64,000 nt of DNA, from positions 1 to 64,000 of the forward strand of contig JADLED010000150.1 of assembly GCA_020846335.1 (NCBI GenBank), given 5' to 3'. Below are positions 1 through 11,300 of this stretch, in pieces. The translations under genes were made by a program, and so were the position numbers. The notes under the pieces were generated by a model. The model ran no database searches, was not told the DNA's origin, and worked only from the letters and a program-made list of their open reading frames with translations. The stretch is from Bacteroidia bacterium (GTDB lineage: Bacteria > Bacteroidota > Bacteroidia > B-17B0 > Aurantibacillaceae). Position 1 is the first letter of the stretch; each line of letters starts with the position of its first letter.

Positions 1-2730
1 GAGGTTGTTAGTAAAAAGAGCCTCATCTATTTTAGAAAATATGCCAATATTACTAGCTTCTGTTGCCTTAAAAAAATCTGATACCGAATCATTATTAGTG
101 GCCTTATACCCCTGAAGGTTGGCCAACTCATAAAATAATTTACGCCTGTTAAACTCAATGGAAGGGTCCTGAAATGGTTTACGATTGGCCATAGAACTAA
201 GTTGAGGTAAATTCAGGAAACCATTTTGTGCCATTCTGGCGGTAGAAGGAGTTATAGGGCAAAAGGCTATCCCAGGCGCACTTGTACTTACCAACAAGTT
301 GCCGTTCGTTAAAGAATAATCAGTATTGTTAGTAGGGATAGTTGTTGATATGGAAGAGCCATTTGGATTATAAGGACCGGTAAGTGATGAGCGAATATAT
401 AATTTGGAATTGGCAGCATCTGAACCGTTAAAAAGCGCTGTTTTATAGGTTCCCGATGGCCAAAGTCCTATCCATTTGTTATCCTGTGGAAGGGTTGTTA
501 AACCTTGTGTGCCAATCTCACCATTCCAATCAAGTAGCAGCCCGTGTAAGTTCGCATTCATTTCGTTGTTATTAAATTGTATGTTACTATTCAAATAATG
601 AAAGCCATAACCATTTCTAACATTCGATACATAATTGCAGGTAACATCCATATATTGAACGAGATCGAATGCAATACCAAAATTAAGTGGAACACTTGTG
701 CCGTAACCAACAACTACATTATTGGCAATTTTAGCGGGTTGTGTTGGAGTTCCATTAACGGCTAAATGAGCAATCCCAAAACTTGGGGGCCCGGATAGAG
801 GAGCAATCAGTGATATTATATTTGAATTACAACTGAAATTTAGCCACTTGAAGAGGGAAAAATTAATTCCTACTTCTGCATTGCTAATGTCATTTTTATC
901 TACCTGCACAATTTGAGTTAAAGGATCAGCAATAAAAAGGCTAACCTGATTGGCCCACATCCCCATATTTATTCCAGTAGAAAGTCGTTGATACGTGGTA
1001 GGGTTGCCAGGTAAATTATCGGCTATAATATTTCTATTAACAAATAAAGAACCCGCATATGTTCCAAAGCCCCAAGGATTATTGAGTCCTGGCAGTGATA
1101 ATTGGGTGCCAGTTGTCATTATGCCGATTCCCTGATTTACATTGTAAAGGGTATTGTCTTCTATTCGATAATCCCTGTACCGATTTGTTGTTAAATCAAT
1201 ACCATTACTATACGGAAGCCAATTCAAAGTATTCCAACCTGAGCAGCCCTTACTACTGCGAAAGTCGGCATTTGTAATACTTACGCTGTAGTAGTTGTTT
1301 ACATAAACACCGATTCCGCAATCCACAAATCGGTTTTGCGTGCCCGGTGGCGATTCTACTCTTAAACGGTTGTGACTGGTTGGATCGGCTACACACCTAA
1401 TACCAACGTAATAGTTCTGTCCCATACAATTTTGGAAAACTGAATTATATACAGATAAATTAGAATTATGTGCTAACATCCCGGCACTCATATTGTCAAA
1501 AATGTTTTGAGAAGCAACACCACCAAGTTCCAATTCAAAATAGACAGTACTGTTTGAATTGGGATTAAGTGTAACCCCAACATTTGTAAGGCGGATTCCG
1601 GCTTCTGGTTTTAAACCACTGTAAGGCGATTTTAAATTGGCATTAGCAACCGTTTGAGAATAAACGTTGTTGTCAATAAAAGCATTAGAAAGTGGCGCCT
1701 CAGGATTTAACGCTGTAGCAGCAATTGCTGAGGTTGGTGGAAAGCTTAAAGAAGAAAATGGAATGTCGCGAGAAGTAAACAGACAGTTTTGTATATCAAA
1801 AGGATAAATAGGAATCTGTTCAACATAATTATCAATGTCAATTGCCACATTATTTTTATTAAACGTGGTGTTGCTTACAATCAAAAACATTGCCTGATTA
1901 GTGTTGTTAGTCACATCAATTGCCTCTATAGCATCTTCTATTAGACAATTAGAAATAGTGAGTCGGCCCCCATTTTGAATTTCAATGCCTTGCCACATAT
2001 CGTTGCAAGCGTAAAGGTGACTGTTGGTAATTGTTAGAAAACCACTCGATGAAATGGTTATCATTTGGCCCGAACTAATAATAAGGTCTGCGTTATTAAT
2101 AGTTACAGGACCGTTTATGGTTACATTGTTATTCACACAATTTGGTCCGGTTATGATTCCTCCAGCCATTATTGATGGCACGGATGCACCGCATCCCACA
2201 CATGGCACCACATTGTTTTGAACGGTTACTAATGCATTCGCCGTATTAGCACAACCATTGGCGTCCACTCCCGCAAACGCATAATTGGTGGTAACTCCTG
2301 GCGAAACATTAAAGTTGTTGGAAACCGATGTGTTATTATTCAGGTCGTAAAAGTTACTGGCACCGGTAAGTGTGATGTTAGACACATTGCCCGGAGGGGC
2401 AGAGCTTATGATAGGAGGATTGGCTGTGGCCACCACCATAGGTAGTGGATTAACCACCAGCACCCCTACCAATTGGGTATTGTTGCTCGCTATTACAGTG
2501 TATTGTGTGGTTACGGTTGGGGTAATTACAAAATTGTTGCCCACGTGTGCCCATGGGTACCAACTGTAAGTGAGCGTGCCCGTGCAGTTGTTGTTTTGGG
2601 TGGCAATTAATTGAGCCGACTGGCCCAAACAAATTTGTCCACCAACGTTATCGGATAGCGAAAAACATTGAGCGCCCAGTTTGTTAAGAAACAAACTTAA
2701 TACGCAAATAAGTGTTAGTTTGGTTTTCAT
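1..2730 (-). CDS. Secreted Ig-like/parallel beta-helix surface protein, C-terminus beyond the window
   Basis: This reading frame is open from an ATG at 2730 to the left edge (910 codons, no stop seen), so the C-terminus is missing; the ORF track omits it because it lacks a stop. It opens with a signal peptide (MKTKLTLICVLSLFLNKLGAQ), then one Ig-like/PKD-like module with the same features as the cargo repeats at 5383 (CLGQSAQL, then a Trp core, QYTV, VVNPLP). From about residue 180 it becomes a long series of short Asn- and Ile-rich turns (ITISSSGFLTITNSHLYACN and similar), the texture of a right-handed parallel beta-helix. Such proteins in Bacteroidota are usually exported by T9SS, so a C-terminal sorting domain is expected beyond the left edge; that is inference. 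Function is probably cell-surface binding or glycan handling; no catalytic motif was identified. Confidence 0.85.
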   Translation of the reverse strand, partial: MKTKLTLICVLSLFLNKLGAQCFSLSDNVGGQICLGQSAQLIATQNNNCTGTLTYSWYPWAHVGNNFVITPTVTTQYTVIASNNTQLVGVLVVNPLPMVVATANPPIISSAPPGNVSNITLTGASNFYDLNNNTSVSNNFNVSPGVTTNYAFAGVDANGCANTANALVTVQNNVVPCVGCGASVPSIMAGGIITGPNCVNNNVTINGPVTINNADLIISSGQMITISSSGFLTITNSHLYACNDMWQGIEIQNGGRLTISNCLIEDAIEAIDVTNNTNQAMFLIVSNTTFNKNNVAIDIDNYVEQIPIYPFDIQNCLFTSRDIPFSSLSFPPTSAIAATALNPEAPLSNAFIDNNVYSQTVANANLKSPYSGLKPEAGIRLTNVGVTLNPNSNSTVYFELELGGVASQNIFDNMSAGMLAHNSNLSVYNSVFQNCMGQNYYVGIRCVADPTSHNRLRVESPPGTQNRFVDCGIGVYVNNYYSVSITNADFRSSKGCSGWNTLNWLPYSNGIDLTTNRYRDYRIEDNTLYNVNQGIGIMTTGTQLSLPGLNNPWGFGTYAGSLFVNRNIIADNLPGNPTTYQRLSTGINMGMWANQVSLFIADPLTQIVQVDKNDISNAEVGINFSLFKWLNFSCNSNIISLIAPLSGPPSFGIAHLAVNGTPTQPAKIANNVVVGYGTSVPLNFGIAFDLVQYMDVTCNYVSNVRNGYGFHYLNSNIQFNNNEMNANLHGLLLDWNGEIGTQGLTTLPQDNKWIGLWPSGTYKTALFNGSDAANSKLYIRSSLTGPYNPNGSSISTTIPTNNTDYSLTNGNLLVSTSAPGIAFCPITPSTARMAQNGFLNLPQLSSMANRKPFQDPSIEFNRRKLFYELANLQGYKATNNDSVSDFFKATEASNIGIFSKIDEALFTNNL

Positions 2731-3446
2731 AAATATTATTTAAAAATTATTAAATGGATTGAGGGTTGTTAATTTCAACAGTACCTCGCTTTTAGTAGCG
2801 AATACCTGAGATAGGGTTATTTAAAAAAATAATTTAAAGGTTTAAAAAAGGAGTAAAATCCTGGGTTCAAAAAAAGAAATCAAATAAATTATTAGCAATT
2901 GATAAAAGCAACAAGGCCCTTGCCTGCGCAATTAAAAAAGCAATTGTAGCATAAAAAGCTATGATGCGCGAATGAAGATGAGTGGGTTTTTCATAAAATG
3001 GGTTAATTACGAACACTAAGCTAAATAGTTTATTTTAATTTTCCAAATCAGGGCATTTGCATAAAGTAATAAAATAGAAAGGCTCAAATCACCTGTATTT
3101 ACAGCGGTTGCAGCCATTCAGTATTTCTGTGATTCGCGCCAAACACTGAGTAATGGCGCAATTAAAGAGTAGGCACTTTCGGATGTGCGCTCCAAAGCCA
3201 CGTCAGTTAAGTTAAAGCATAGATTGTAAATTCAGTTAAATTAATTACTGTTTAAAAAAACACAATTACTTTGTTAAATTGTTGATAAGTTAATAGAATT
3301 GCAGCCGACTTGGTTAGGCAAAAGTTCAAATTGGCATTGGCTCAGGTCAGTAAAAAACCTTCCCGCTTTACTAAACCAACTTTTGCCCTGCACTTTTCGT
3401 AATTTAATCACTAGCCATCTGGTTTAATATAGCACAAATCTCGTTT
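2731..3446. other. Non-coding AT-rich region upstream of the beta-helix gene
   Basis: About 700 bases with no open frame of convincing length, no tRNA-like cloverleaf and no clear terminator. It includes the 5' flank of the minus-strand beta-helix gene, where no exact TAnnTTTG promoter element was found close to the start. The last 20 bases before 3447 (with AGCACAAAT) look like a decayed unit of the adjoining 21-bp array. Confidence 0.5.
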
Positions 3447-3887
3447 AGGTCAACCTGCAATGCATTCCACCCGACCTATTCATATAGCAGGTCACAAGGC
3501 AATGGTCTTAGGTCAACTTAAAGTAAGACCAGCTTAAGCTTTAATGGCTTCCATCTGAGCTATTCATTGAATAGGTCAAGCTAAGATAAGACCAGGTTAA
3601 CCTAAAGCACAATTAGGTCAACCTACACTGGATTCCACCTGAGCTATTCATTAAATAGGTTATCAGGCTGTTGGATTAGGTCAGGCTAAAGCACAATTAG
3701 GTCAACCTACAATGGATTCCACCTGAGCCATTCATTAAATAGGTCACAAGGCAAGGGGTTTAGGTCAGACTAAAGCACAATTAGGTCAACCTACAATCAA
3801 TTTCTCCCGACCTATTCATTGAATAGGTCAACCTAAGGTAAGGCCAGGTCAACTTACAATAAATTCCAGCCGATTTGTTAATGGAAC
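3447..3887. repeat. Array of 21 consecutive 21-bp units with 84-bp higher-order period
   Basis: Twenty-one units of exactly 21 bp sit in one unbroken register (starts 3447, 3468, 3489 ... 3867). Most begin with AGGTCA or a close variant. Four main unit types recur in the order A (AGGTCAACCTACAATGG...), B (CACCTGAGCTATTCATT...), C (AGGTCACAAGGCAAGG...) and D (AGGTCAGACTAAAGCAC...), giving an 84-bp period best seen at 3615, 3699 and 3783; the blocks at 3615 and 3699 differ at about 11 of 84 positions. A fifth type ending in TAAGACC replaces C or D in places. Although 21 is a multiple of three, the ABCD consensus has stops in all six frames as far as I could read, so it is not a coding repeat now. 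There are no unique spacers, so it is not CRISPR. Function unknown; 21 bp is two helical turns, so the AGGTCA boxes would lie on one face of the DNA. Confidence 0.9.
3809..3829. repeat. Perfect inverted repeat inside the 21-bp array
   Basis: GACCTATTCA, one central T, then TGAATAGGTC: two perfectly complementary 10-bp arms. It spans the junction of a B unit and the following AGGTCA unit. Weaker copies occur at the other B-to-next-unit junctions (GAGCTATTCATT followed by AAATAGGT). Confidence 0.85.
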
Positions 3888-4446
3888 AAGTGCAGAAGCA
3901 GTGGTTTTGGGTGCGGCCATATAACAATAAGGTGGCGCAGCTATAATTTTAATTCAACCCGTATCAGGTAATGGGTGGCAGGTGATGTTTTTAATGGCGC
4001 AAATGTTAAATAAATTAAATAAGCGTTCCCATATAATTAAGCCATCACTTACAACATGTTTCGACAAACTAAAGTTTTAATTAAACGAATTTTGATTATA
4101 CACCGATAAAAATAATTATCTCCTCTTCTATTACGTAAGTACCTAATTAAATTTTGAAAAATAATTACAGTTCAAATGCAACTTTTTAAGGTTTTATGCG
4201 TTTCAATAGATAAGTAACGTTACCCATTAAACAAATTTACCCAACAGTCAAACAATGTTTTGAATGATGCCTCTGCCTGCTATTAGCGGCAGCCACTTTC
4301 AGGCCTCGTTCTTTAAACCGAAACTTAATTTGCATTAGTGCTGCTCCGGAAGCAGGGCTGGGCAATAGTTTGATTGTGAACTCACGGAATACTAACCCTC
4401 CGCAGCGCCTGTTTCTGGCAGGTAATGCGTACAAAAAACATGTGTT
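3888..4446. other. Non-coding region between the 21-bp array and the next gene
   Basis: About 560 bases without a credible gene. The first roughly 20 bases may be a decayed array unit. The minus-strand ORFs listed around 4237-4896 are shadows. No tRNA or terminator was seen, and no exact TAnnTTTG element was recognised immediately before 4447. Confidence 0.45.
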
Positions 4447-5061
4447 ATGAATAACAAGTTCAGAGCGGCGCATAATTTAAGTGCCCTAACACCCGATGGT
4501 AAAGTAAACAAAGCCATGGATCTTGTTGCTAAAATAAAGGCTTCCACTTTTATTAATGTAACAAAATTACCCTTGAACATTGCGGATGTGGAAACTGCCA
4601 TTAAAAACCTCGACACCGCCATTGCTTCGGCAACTTCCGGTGGTGCGGGTGCAGTTAGCCACATGCACGAAATGGAACGTGTATTGGTATCGGTGTTTAA
4701 TTTGTTGAAGGCATACATTGTGTTGGAGGCCAACAATATGTCCGACCCCAAGTCGGCCATAGAGTCCACAGGTCTCAGCGCGGTTTCGGGAGGCGGCACT
4801 ACTGCCGTTTCCGAGCTCAGTCTGAGTGCCTTGGGCAATGGCATCATTGGCTTGTCGGTTCCCCGTGGAAAGGGAGAAGCCGCCTTTGTTTACCAATACA
4901 GTGTGGATGCTGGCACTACCTGGTTAATGCTGGAATTAAGCAAACTCGCCTACGTAGAGCTAAAGGGACAAACGCCCGGCAACACCCTTACGTTTAGGTA
5001 TGCACCTATTGGTAAAGTGGCCGGTGCTTTTAGTCAGCCTAAAAGCATTATGGTGATATAA
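4447..5061 (+). CDS. Conserved Bacteroidota protein with C-terminal fibronectin III-like domain
   Basis: 204 residues, no signal peptide and no membrane segment. The N-terminal half (to about residue 105) is helical and Ala/Asn-rich (KAMDLVAKIKAS, then a stretch around HMHEMERVL). The C-terminal half (about 115-204) is beta-rich, with YQYSVDAGTTWLML and LTFRYAPIG resembling a fibronectin type III fold. Small proteins of this plan occur widely in Bacteroidota with no assigned role; I recognise the type but cannot name a family with certainty. In-frame TAA codons lie shortly upstream, fixing the start at or after 4447. A strong terminator follows at once, so it is probably monocistronic. Confidence 0.75.
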   Translation: MNNKFRAAHNLSALTPDGKVNKAMDLVAKIKASTFINVTKLPLNIADVETAIKNLDTAIASATSGGAGAVSHMHEMERVLVSVFNLLKAYIVLEANNMSDPKSAIESTGLSAVSGGGTTAVSELSLSALGNGIIGLSVPRGKGEAAFVYQYSVDAGTTWLMLELSKLAYVELKGQTPGNTLTFRYAPIGKVAGAFSQPKSIMVI

Positions 5062-5080
5062 ACCTTCATTTCCTGCTTCT

Positions 5081-5121
5081 AAAAATCCCCTACTGTAATG
5101 GTGGGGGATTTTTGTTTTTTT
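5081..5121 (+). terminator. Rho-independent terminator
   Basis: Stem AAAAATCCCC / GGGGATTTTT with a 13-nt loop, followed by a T-rich tract (GTTTTTTT). It lies 20 bases after the stop of the 4447 gene. Confidence 0.85.
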
Positions 5122-5382
5122 AGAACGTCCGAAAAGGAAGGTTCTTTTACAGAACGCCCCAAAAGAACTAAACCGGATTAATGAAAGAATGCACGAAATA
5201 ACCTTTATTAACTAATTAATAAGTACTGTTCAATAAGTACAAGGCACAATCGTTTAAATTAATCTAGTTTAATTGTTTGAAAAGCAATGGGTTACAAAAT
5301 CACCTGAAATGGTTGGGTATACATGTTAAAAATTGTTCAAAAATAATTGGTAAATTAGTTGTCCCTTTTTAAAGCACATATT
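5122..5382. other. Intergenic region upstream of the giant adhesin operon
   Basis: About 260 AT-rich bases that must hold the promoter of the four-gene T9SS cluster. Two imperfect direct copies of an AGAACG..CC.AAAAG motif occur near 5121-5170, and a short inverted repeat GTACT...AGTAC near 5224. No exact TAnnTTTG element was found; TAAATTAG near 5351 is the nearest match. Confidence 0.4.
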
Positions 5383-8300
5383 ATGAAGATTAAAGTTTTA
5401 TTACTTTTTGTTTTAGGTTCTATTTTATTTTCGAATTCAAGATTACAGGCGCAAAATAAATTACCACAGTTTTCAACCGAATTTTCAGGCGATTCTCTGG
5501 ATGGGTTTGATGAGCAAGACGTGAAAACCGCAATGATCATGGATGGAGTTTCCGGCTCAAGACTAAGATTAGGCTTAGAAAGCAAAAAACGGTACTTCAT
5601 CAATCAAAAGTATGGCATTGGTGAATTTGCACCAGCCTATAATTTTGGGCAAAACGCTGGCAACAGTAGGCTTTCTTCGGCAATAGTTAATGCTGCACCC
5701 TGTGTTAATGAAGGGTTTGAGCTGGGTTCTATTGCCGGATGGACCTGTACTTCGGGTACAAATTTTAATTCGTGCTCTCTCCCCACTACTCCCAATCTTG
5801 TAACATTCCCTAATGCTAACTTTGTAACAACTAGTGTTACGCCATTTATCGATCCTGTGTTCAGTGTAACAATCCCTAACTCTCCTTTTGCACTCACGTC
5901 GACTAATACGGTGGTAAAATTGAACGACCATATTCCATCTGGTGGATTAACTAAGTTAGCTCAAAAATTTATTGTAACACCATCTAATTTTTTGTATCAG
6001 TTTTCTTATTACGCAATGATGGCAAGTGCAGGAAATCACACGTGCTGCGGCGCAAACAGCCAGCCATATTTGAGCGTAAAAATATTTGATCATTTAAATA
6101 ATTCTTATATCAGCTGCCCGACTTTTACGTTTGCTGCCCCTATAAATGGAACAAATTCAAGTTGTTCCTCTCCTGGCATCACTTGGGCATCACCAGTATC
6201 GATAGGTGGATCACCAGCGTATAGAAATAACGGTTGGCAAGTTTATTCGCTCGATTTAACAAGTCTAATAAATAATACCGTCAGCGTTGAAGTTATCGTT
6301 TCGGATTGTGCCCCTACCGGACACTTTGGATACGCCTATTTCGATTCTAATTGTGGTGAATTGGGTATTACATTAAATAATTCAACTGTTTATCCAGCCC
6401 CAAATCAATTTACACCAGTAAAAATAGTTGCAAATTGTGGGACAACGGCTACGCTTTCGGTGCCAGGTGGGTTGGGGCCCTACCAATGGACGGGTCCTGG
6501 AATTACCGGAACTCTTACCACACAGTCGGTTGCAGTTAGCGCAGCAGGAAATTATACTGTAAGAATGAGCCCCATAGGCACTTGCAGTAGCCAGCCTTTT
6601 TCAAGGATTATTAACTTAACATTTGCTCCTCCAACATCAGTAAATATTACTCCAACCAATGTTTGCGGATTCAACACTGTTACACTAAGCGCAAGTGGCG
6701 CCACAAACTATACCTGGACACCCTTTTTTGGTGCACCAAGCAACTTATCCACATATATTTTTACTCCATTTGCAACCCAAGTGGTTACTTTAACCGCCAC
6801 AACGGGAACCTGTGTTGGTACTTATACCCGCCAAATTACTGTTAACCCTGGCCCTAATATATCCATTAACAATCCAAATGGTGGACTTTGTTCTGGTGGT
6901 GGAGCTACGTTATCAGCTACTGGCGCTAGCACATACACTTGGAGTCCAGGCGCGCTCACAGGTTCGCAAGTTGTGGTTTCGCCAACAATATCCACCGTTT
7001 TTACGGTCACCGGAACAGATACAAACGGCTGCACAGGCACAGCTACCACTAATGTAAATGTAAATGCGCCACCCGCCGTTTCAGCGTTTAGTTCCAATCC
7101 AAATCCAACACCTCCAAGCCCCCCATGCGCCGGTTTGCCCATTTATCTAATAGGTTCCGGCTCAAATGTTAGTACTTATTCCTGGTCGCCCGGCGGGGCA
7201 ACAGGTAACTTTGTAACAGTCACCCCCTCTGCAACAACTGTTTATACCTTAACTGGCATATCCAATATTGGGGGTTGTACAGCTACTACTACAATAAATA
7301 TTGTGGTTGACCCCGGTCCAACCATGACTGTCACGAGCACACCAACTATAGCCTGCCCCTATAACAGCACGTCGTTAACGGCCCTTGCCCCAACAGCACT
7401 TGGGTTTACATGGACGCCGCCAGGAAGCACTTATGGTGGCACAACCAGTACCCACGTTGTTACCACTTCGGTAACCACCACTTATTCTGTTCAAGGGATT
7501 AACTCTAATGGCTGCCGATCTACTTATACAATTAACAGGTTGGTTAGTCCTGTACCTAACATTACCATTACACCTGCCACCTCTTCCATTTGTATAGGCA
7601 GTTCCATCGTATTAACAGCCTCTGGTGGTTCCACTTATACGTGGAATCCGGGTTCGGTGATTAATGCCAGTGTTTCTCTATCGCCAACTACAACGTCTAA
7701 TTACACGGTTATTTCAAGTAATGGCACCTGTACAAGTTCGGCTACTCAATCGGTTCAGGTGGTGCCATTGCCAAATACCAATGCAGTGGCTTCTCCTACT
7801 GTTGTTTGTAGCGGCAATTCTATTACACTTACAGGTGGTGGTGCAACTACCTACTTATGGGCTCCGGGTAACTTTACCACATCGGTGGTAACTTTAACAC
7901 CTGCAGCAAGCACGGTTTACACGGTTACCGGTAGTTCGGCCGGTTGTAGCAAAAATGCAACGGTTGCCGTAACAGTTAATCCTAATCCAACCATTAATGT
8001 GGTAACCACTCCAACGGCTTTATGCCCTGGCTTCACTTCAACAGTTACTGCCACAGGGGCTTTAACCTATACACTTAATGGATTGTTTATTACCGGAGTT
8101 TCACCTTACAGGGTAACTCCACCAAGTACCAGTGTTTACACCATGAGTGGTACCAGTTCTTTGAGTTGTGTAAGTTCCAAGGTGTTTACCATGGTGGTAA
8201 ATCCAACGCCAACAATTAATTTAACGGCCAGCTCAAACTCAATTTGTTTTGGCAATAGTACCAACCTTTCTGCCACCGGCGCAGCCACCTATACCTGGAA

Positions 8301-11300
8301 TCCCGGAACACTTACAGGCTCCAATGTGTCCGTTTCTCCAACTTTAAGCACCGTTTACACCGCCACCGGAACAAGCGCTGCGGGTTGTCAGGGCACCAAA
8401 ACAATTAATATCACAGTAGTTCCCAATCCAACTGTTACCGCTTCTTCATCTCCTACTGCTATATGTGTGGGTTCTTCGGCAACACTTTCTGCCATTGGGG
8501 CAAGCTCTTATACTTGGAGTACAGGTTCTACCGCATCAACTGCAGTTGTTTCTCCAACTACAAGCTCAATTTACGCTGTTACCGGAAATAGTAATGGCTG
8601 TACCAATACCAAAACGGTTCAGGTGGTGGTTAATCCGCTTCCTACACTTGTGGCCACAGCCACACCAACGTCTATTTGTCCGGGCTTTAATTCAGTATTA
8701 AATGCCTCGGGAGGTGTTAGTTATACCTGGAATCCAGGTGGATTAACCGGCTCAAGTGCCACGGTTAGTCCTTCTTCAACCACAGTTTACACATTAACGG
8801 GCCTTAGCGCCCAGGGTTGTTCTGCAACCAAAACGGTTCAACTGGTGGTAAAACCTTTACCTACAATAGTTGCTGCGGCCAATCCAACTTCGGTTTGTGC
8901 AGGCAATTCAACTACTTTAAGCGCAACAGGAGCCAGTTCTTATATATGGCAGCCCGGTAGTTTAGCGGGTAGTACAGTAATTGCCACCCCTTCGGCCAGC
9001 ACTATTTACACAGTAACAGGAACCAGTTCTTTGGGTTGTAACTCAAGCTCAACGGTAAATGTAATCAGAGTGCCAAGCCCTACAGTAGGAGCCTCTGCAA
9101 GTCCTTCTGTTACCTGTGCAGGAAATCTTGTGTTTTTAACCGGTACCGGCGCTACTTCTTACACCTGGAGTACGGGTGCCACCGGTGGACCAGTGATGGT
9201 TTCGCCTTCGGTAACAACCACTTATTCTGTTATTGGACTCAGCGCCGGTTGTACCGGAACGGCTGCGGTTACTGTTACTGTGAATCCATTGCCAAGCCTT
9301 ACTGTAGTAGCTACACCTACTTCGGTTTGTCCGGGTGGTTCATCTAATTTAAGTGCGAGCGGAGCAATAACCTATACCTGGTTACCGGGTTCGCTTTCAG
9401 GTGCCAATGTGAGTGTTACACCAAGTGTTACTACAACCTATACAGTAAGCGGTTCTTCAGGATTTGGTTGTACTTCAAGCAAAACAATTCAGGTAGTTGT
9501 TAAGCCTTTACCTGTTGTTACAGCTGCTGCCAATCCTACCTCGGTGTGTGCCGGTAATTCAACTTCGTTAACGGCCGGTGGTGCAAGTACCTACACATGG
9601 ATGCCGGGTTCTTTGGCTGGTTCGTTAGTGGTAACCACTCCTTCTGCCACAACTATCTATACAGTTACCGGTACCAGTTCACTGGGATGTAATTCAGGCG
9701 CAACGGTAAATGTTATCCGGGTGCCAAATCCAACTATAACGGCCTCATCATCTCCAACAGCCATATGTTTGGGCGGTTCGGCCACGCTTACCGCTAATGG
9801 AGGCACTACTTATAACTGGAGTACCGGTGCTACCGGTTCACCAATTATTGTTACACCAAGTGTAACCACTACCTATTCTGTTGCCGGTATATTAGCCGGT
9901 TGTAGTGGAACTGCTGCGGTTACAGTTGTTGTCAATCCACTTCCAACTCTAAGTGTTACTGCCACTCCAACTTCTGTTTGTCCGGGCGGTTCTTCCAATC
10001 TGAGTGCAATTGGTGCTTCAACCTATACCTGGTTACCAGGTTCACTTTCAGGAGCTAATGTAAGTGTTACTCCAAGTGTAACGACTGTTTATACGGTTAA
10101 TGGTACTTCTGCCACCGGTTGTAATGCCAGTAAAACCATTCAGGTAGTGGTTAATCCAATACCTGTTGTTACTGCCGCCGCCAGTCCTACTGTGGTTTGT
10201 GCCGGTGGGGTAGTGGCGCTTTCATCGGGTGGTGCAAGTACTTATACCTGGTTGCCCGGGCCATTAAGTGGCGCGAATGTGACCGTTACACCTTCTGTTA
10301 CAACGGTTTATACAGTGAGTGCGACCAGCTCTTTAAGTTGTCCTGGTCAGGCTACTGTTTTAGTAACTGTATTGCCTAACCCTACCATTACCGCCAGTAG
10401 TTCACCTACGGCAATATGTGCTGGCACAACTGCCGTGCTTACGGCCACCGGAGCCACCTCTTACACCTGGAATCCGGGTGGATTAAGTGGAAGCGCAGTA
10501 ACCGTTACTCCTTCAATATCTACAATTTATACAATTACTGGTTTTGGTGGCGGTTGTATTGGCACTAAAACAATTTCTTTAGTGGTTAATGCATCACCAA
10601 CGGTATCGGCTTTTGCCAATCCATTATCAATTTGTCCGGGTGGCACTTCTTCTTTAACAGGAAGTGGAGCCACGTCTTATACCTGGCTTCCCGGCGGATC
10701 TAATAGTACCCTGTTTCCTGTTACACCAAGTGTTTCAACAGTTTATACCTTAACCGGAGCCAATGCCGCAGGTTGTAAAGACACAGCCGCTGTGCAGGTA
10801 GTCGTTAATCCTGCCCCGGTATTAACCATTACGCCAAGCACCTTTACCATTTGTCAGGGTGGTTTTGTAACACTTAATGCCAGTGGAGCAACTAATTACA
10901 CCTGGAATCCCGGAGGTTCCTTTAGTTCAACGGTAGTTGCCGGACCAACAGTAACCACTGTTTATACCGCTACCGGAACCAATGCTTTTGGTTGTGTGGG
11001 TGTTAAGTCGGCTACTGTTACTGTTGCGCCTATTCCTACAATTTCTGTTGTGGCTTCTACTACGGTAATTTGTCCTGGTGGCAGCGCAACACTTACGGCA
11101 AGTGGTCCGGCTTCCTTTACATGGAATACCGGAGCCAATACTGCTGCAATTGTGGTATCGCCTAGTGTAACCACTACTTATTCTGTAAACGGAATTTCTG
11201 GTAGCTGTTCAAGTACTGTGGCGGTAGTTACTGTTTCTGTTGGTACTGCACCTTCTTTAACGATTACGGGTAATAATACGGTTTGTGCCGGATTTGGTAC

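Noticed and set aside
3447-3887. CRISPR array
   Set aside because: Units abut with no unique spacers, and no cas genes are present.
2731-4446. tRNA, rRNA or mobile element in the long intergenic region
   Set aside because: No acceptor-stem pairs, conserved tRNA loops, transposase fragments or target-site duplications were seen.
4237-4896. Minus-strand ORFs of 78, 151 and 109 codons
   Set aside because: They are antisense to the 4447 gene or its flank, overlap each other in different frames and have no domain features.
5359-5382. TTG start for the giant adhesin
   Set aside because: The ATG at 5383 gives a standard signal peptide; the extra eight residues add charge before it.
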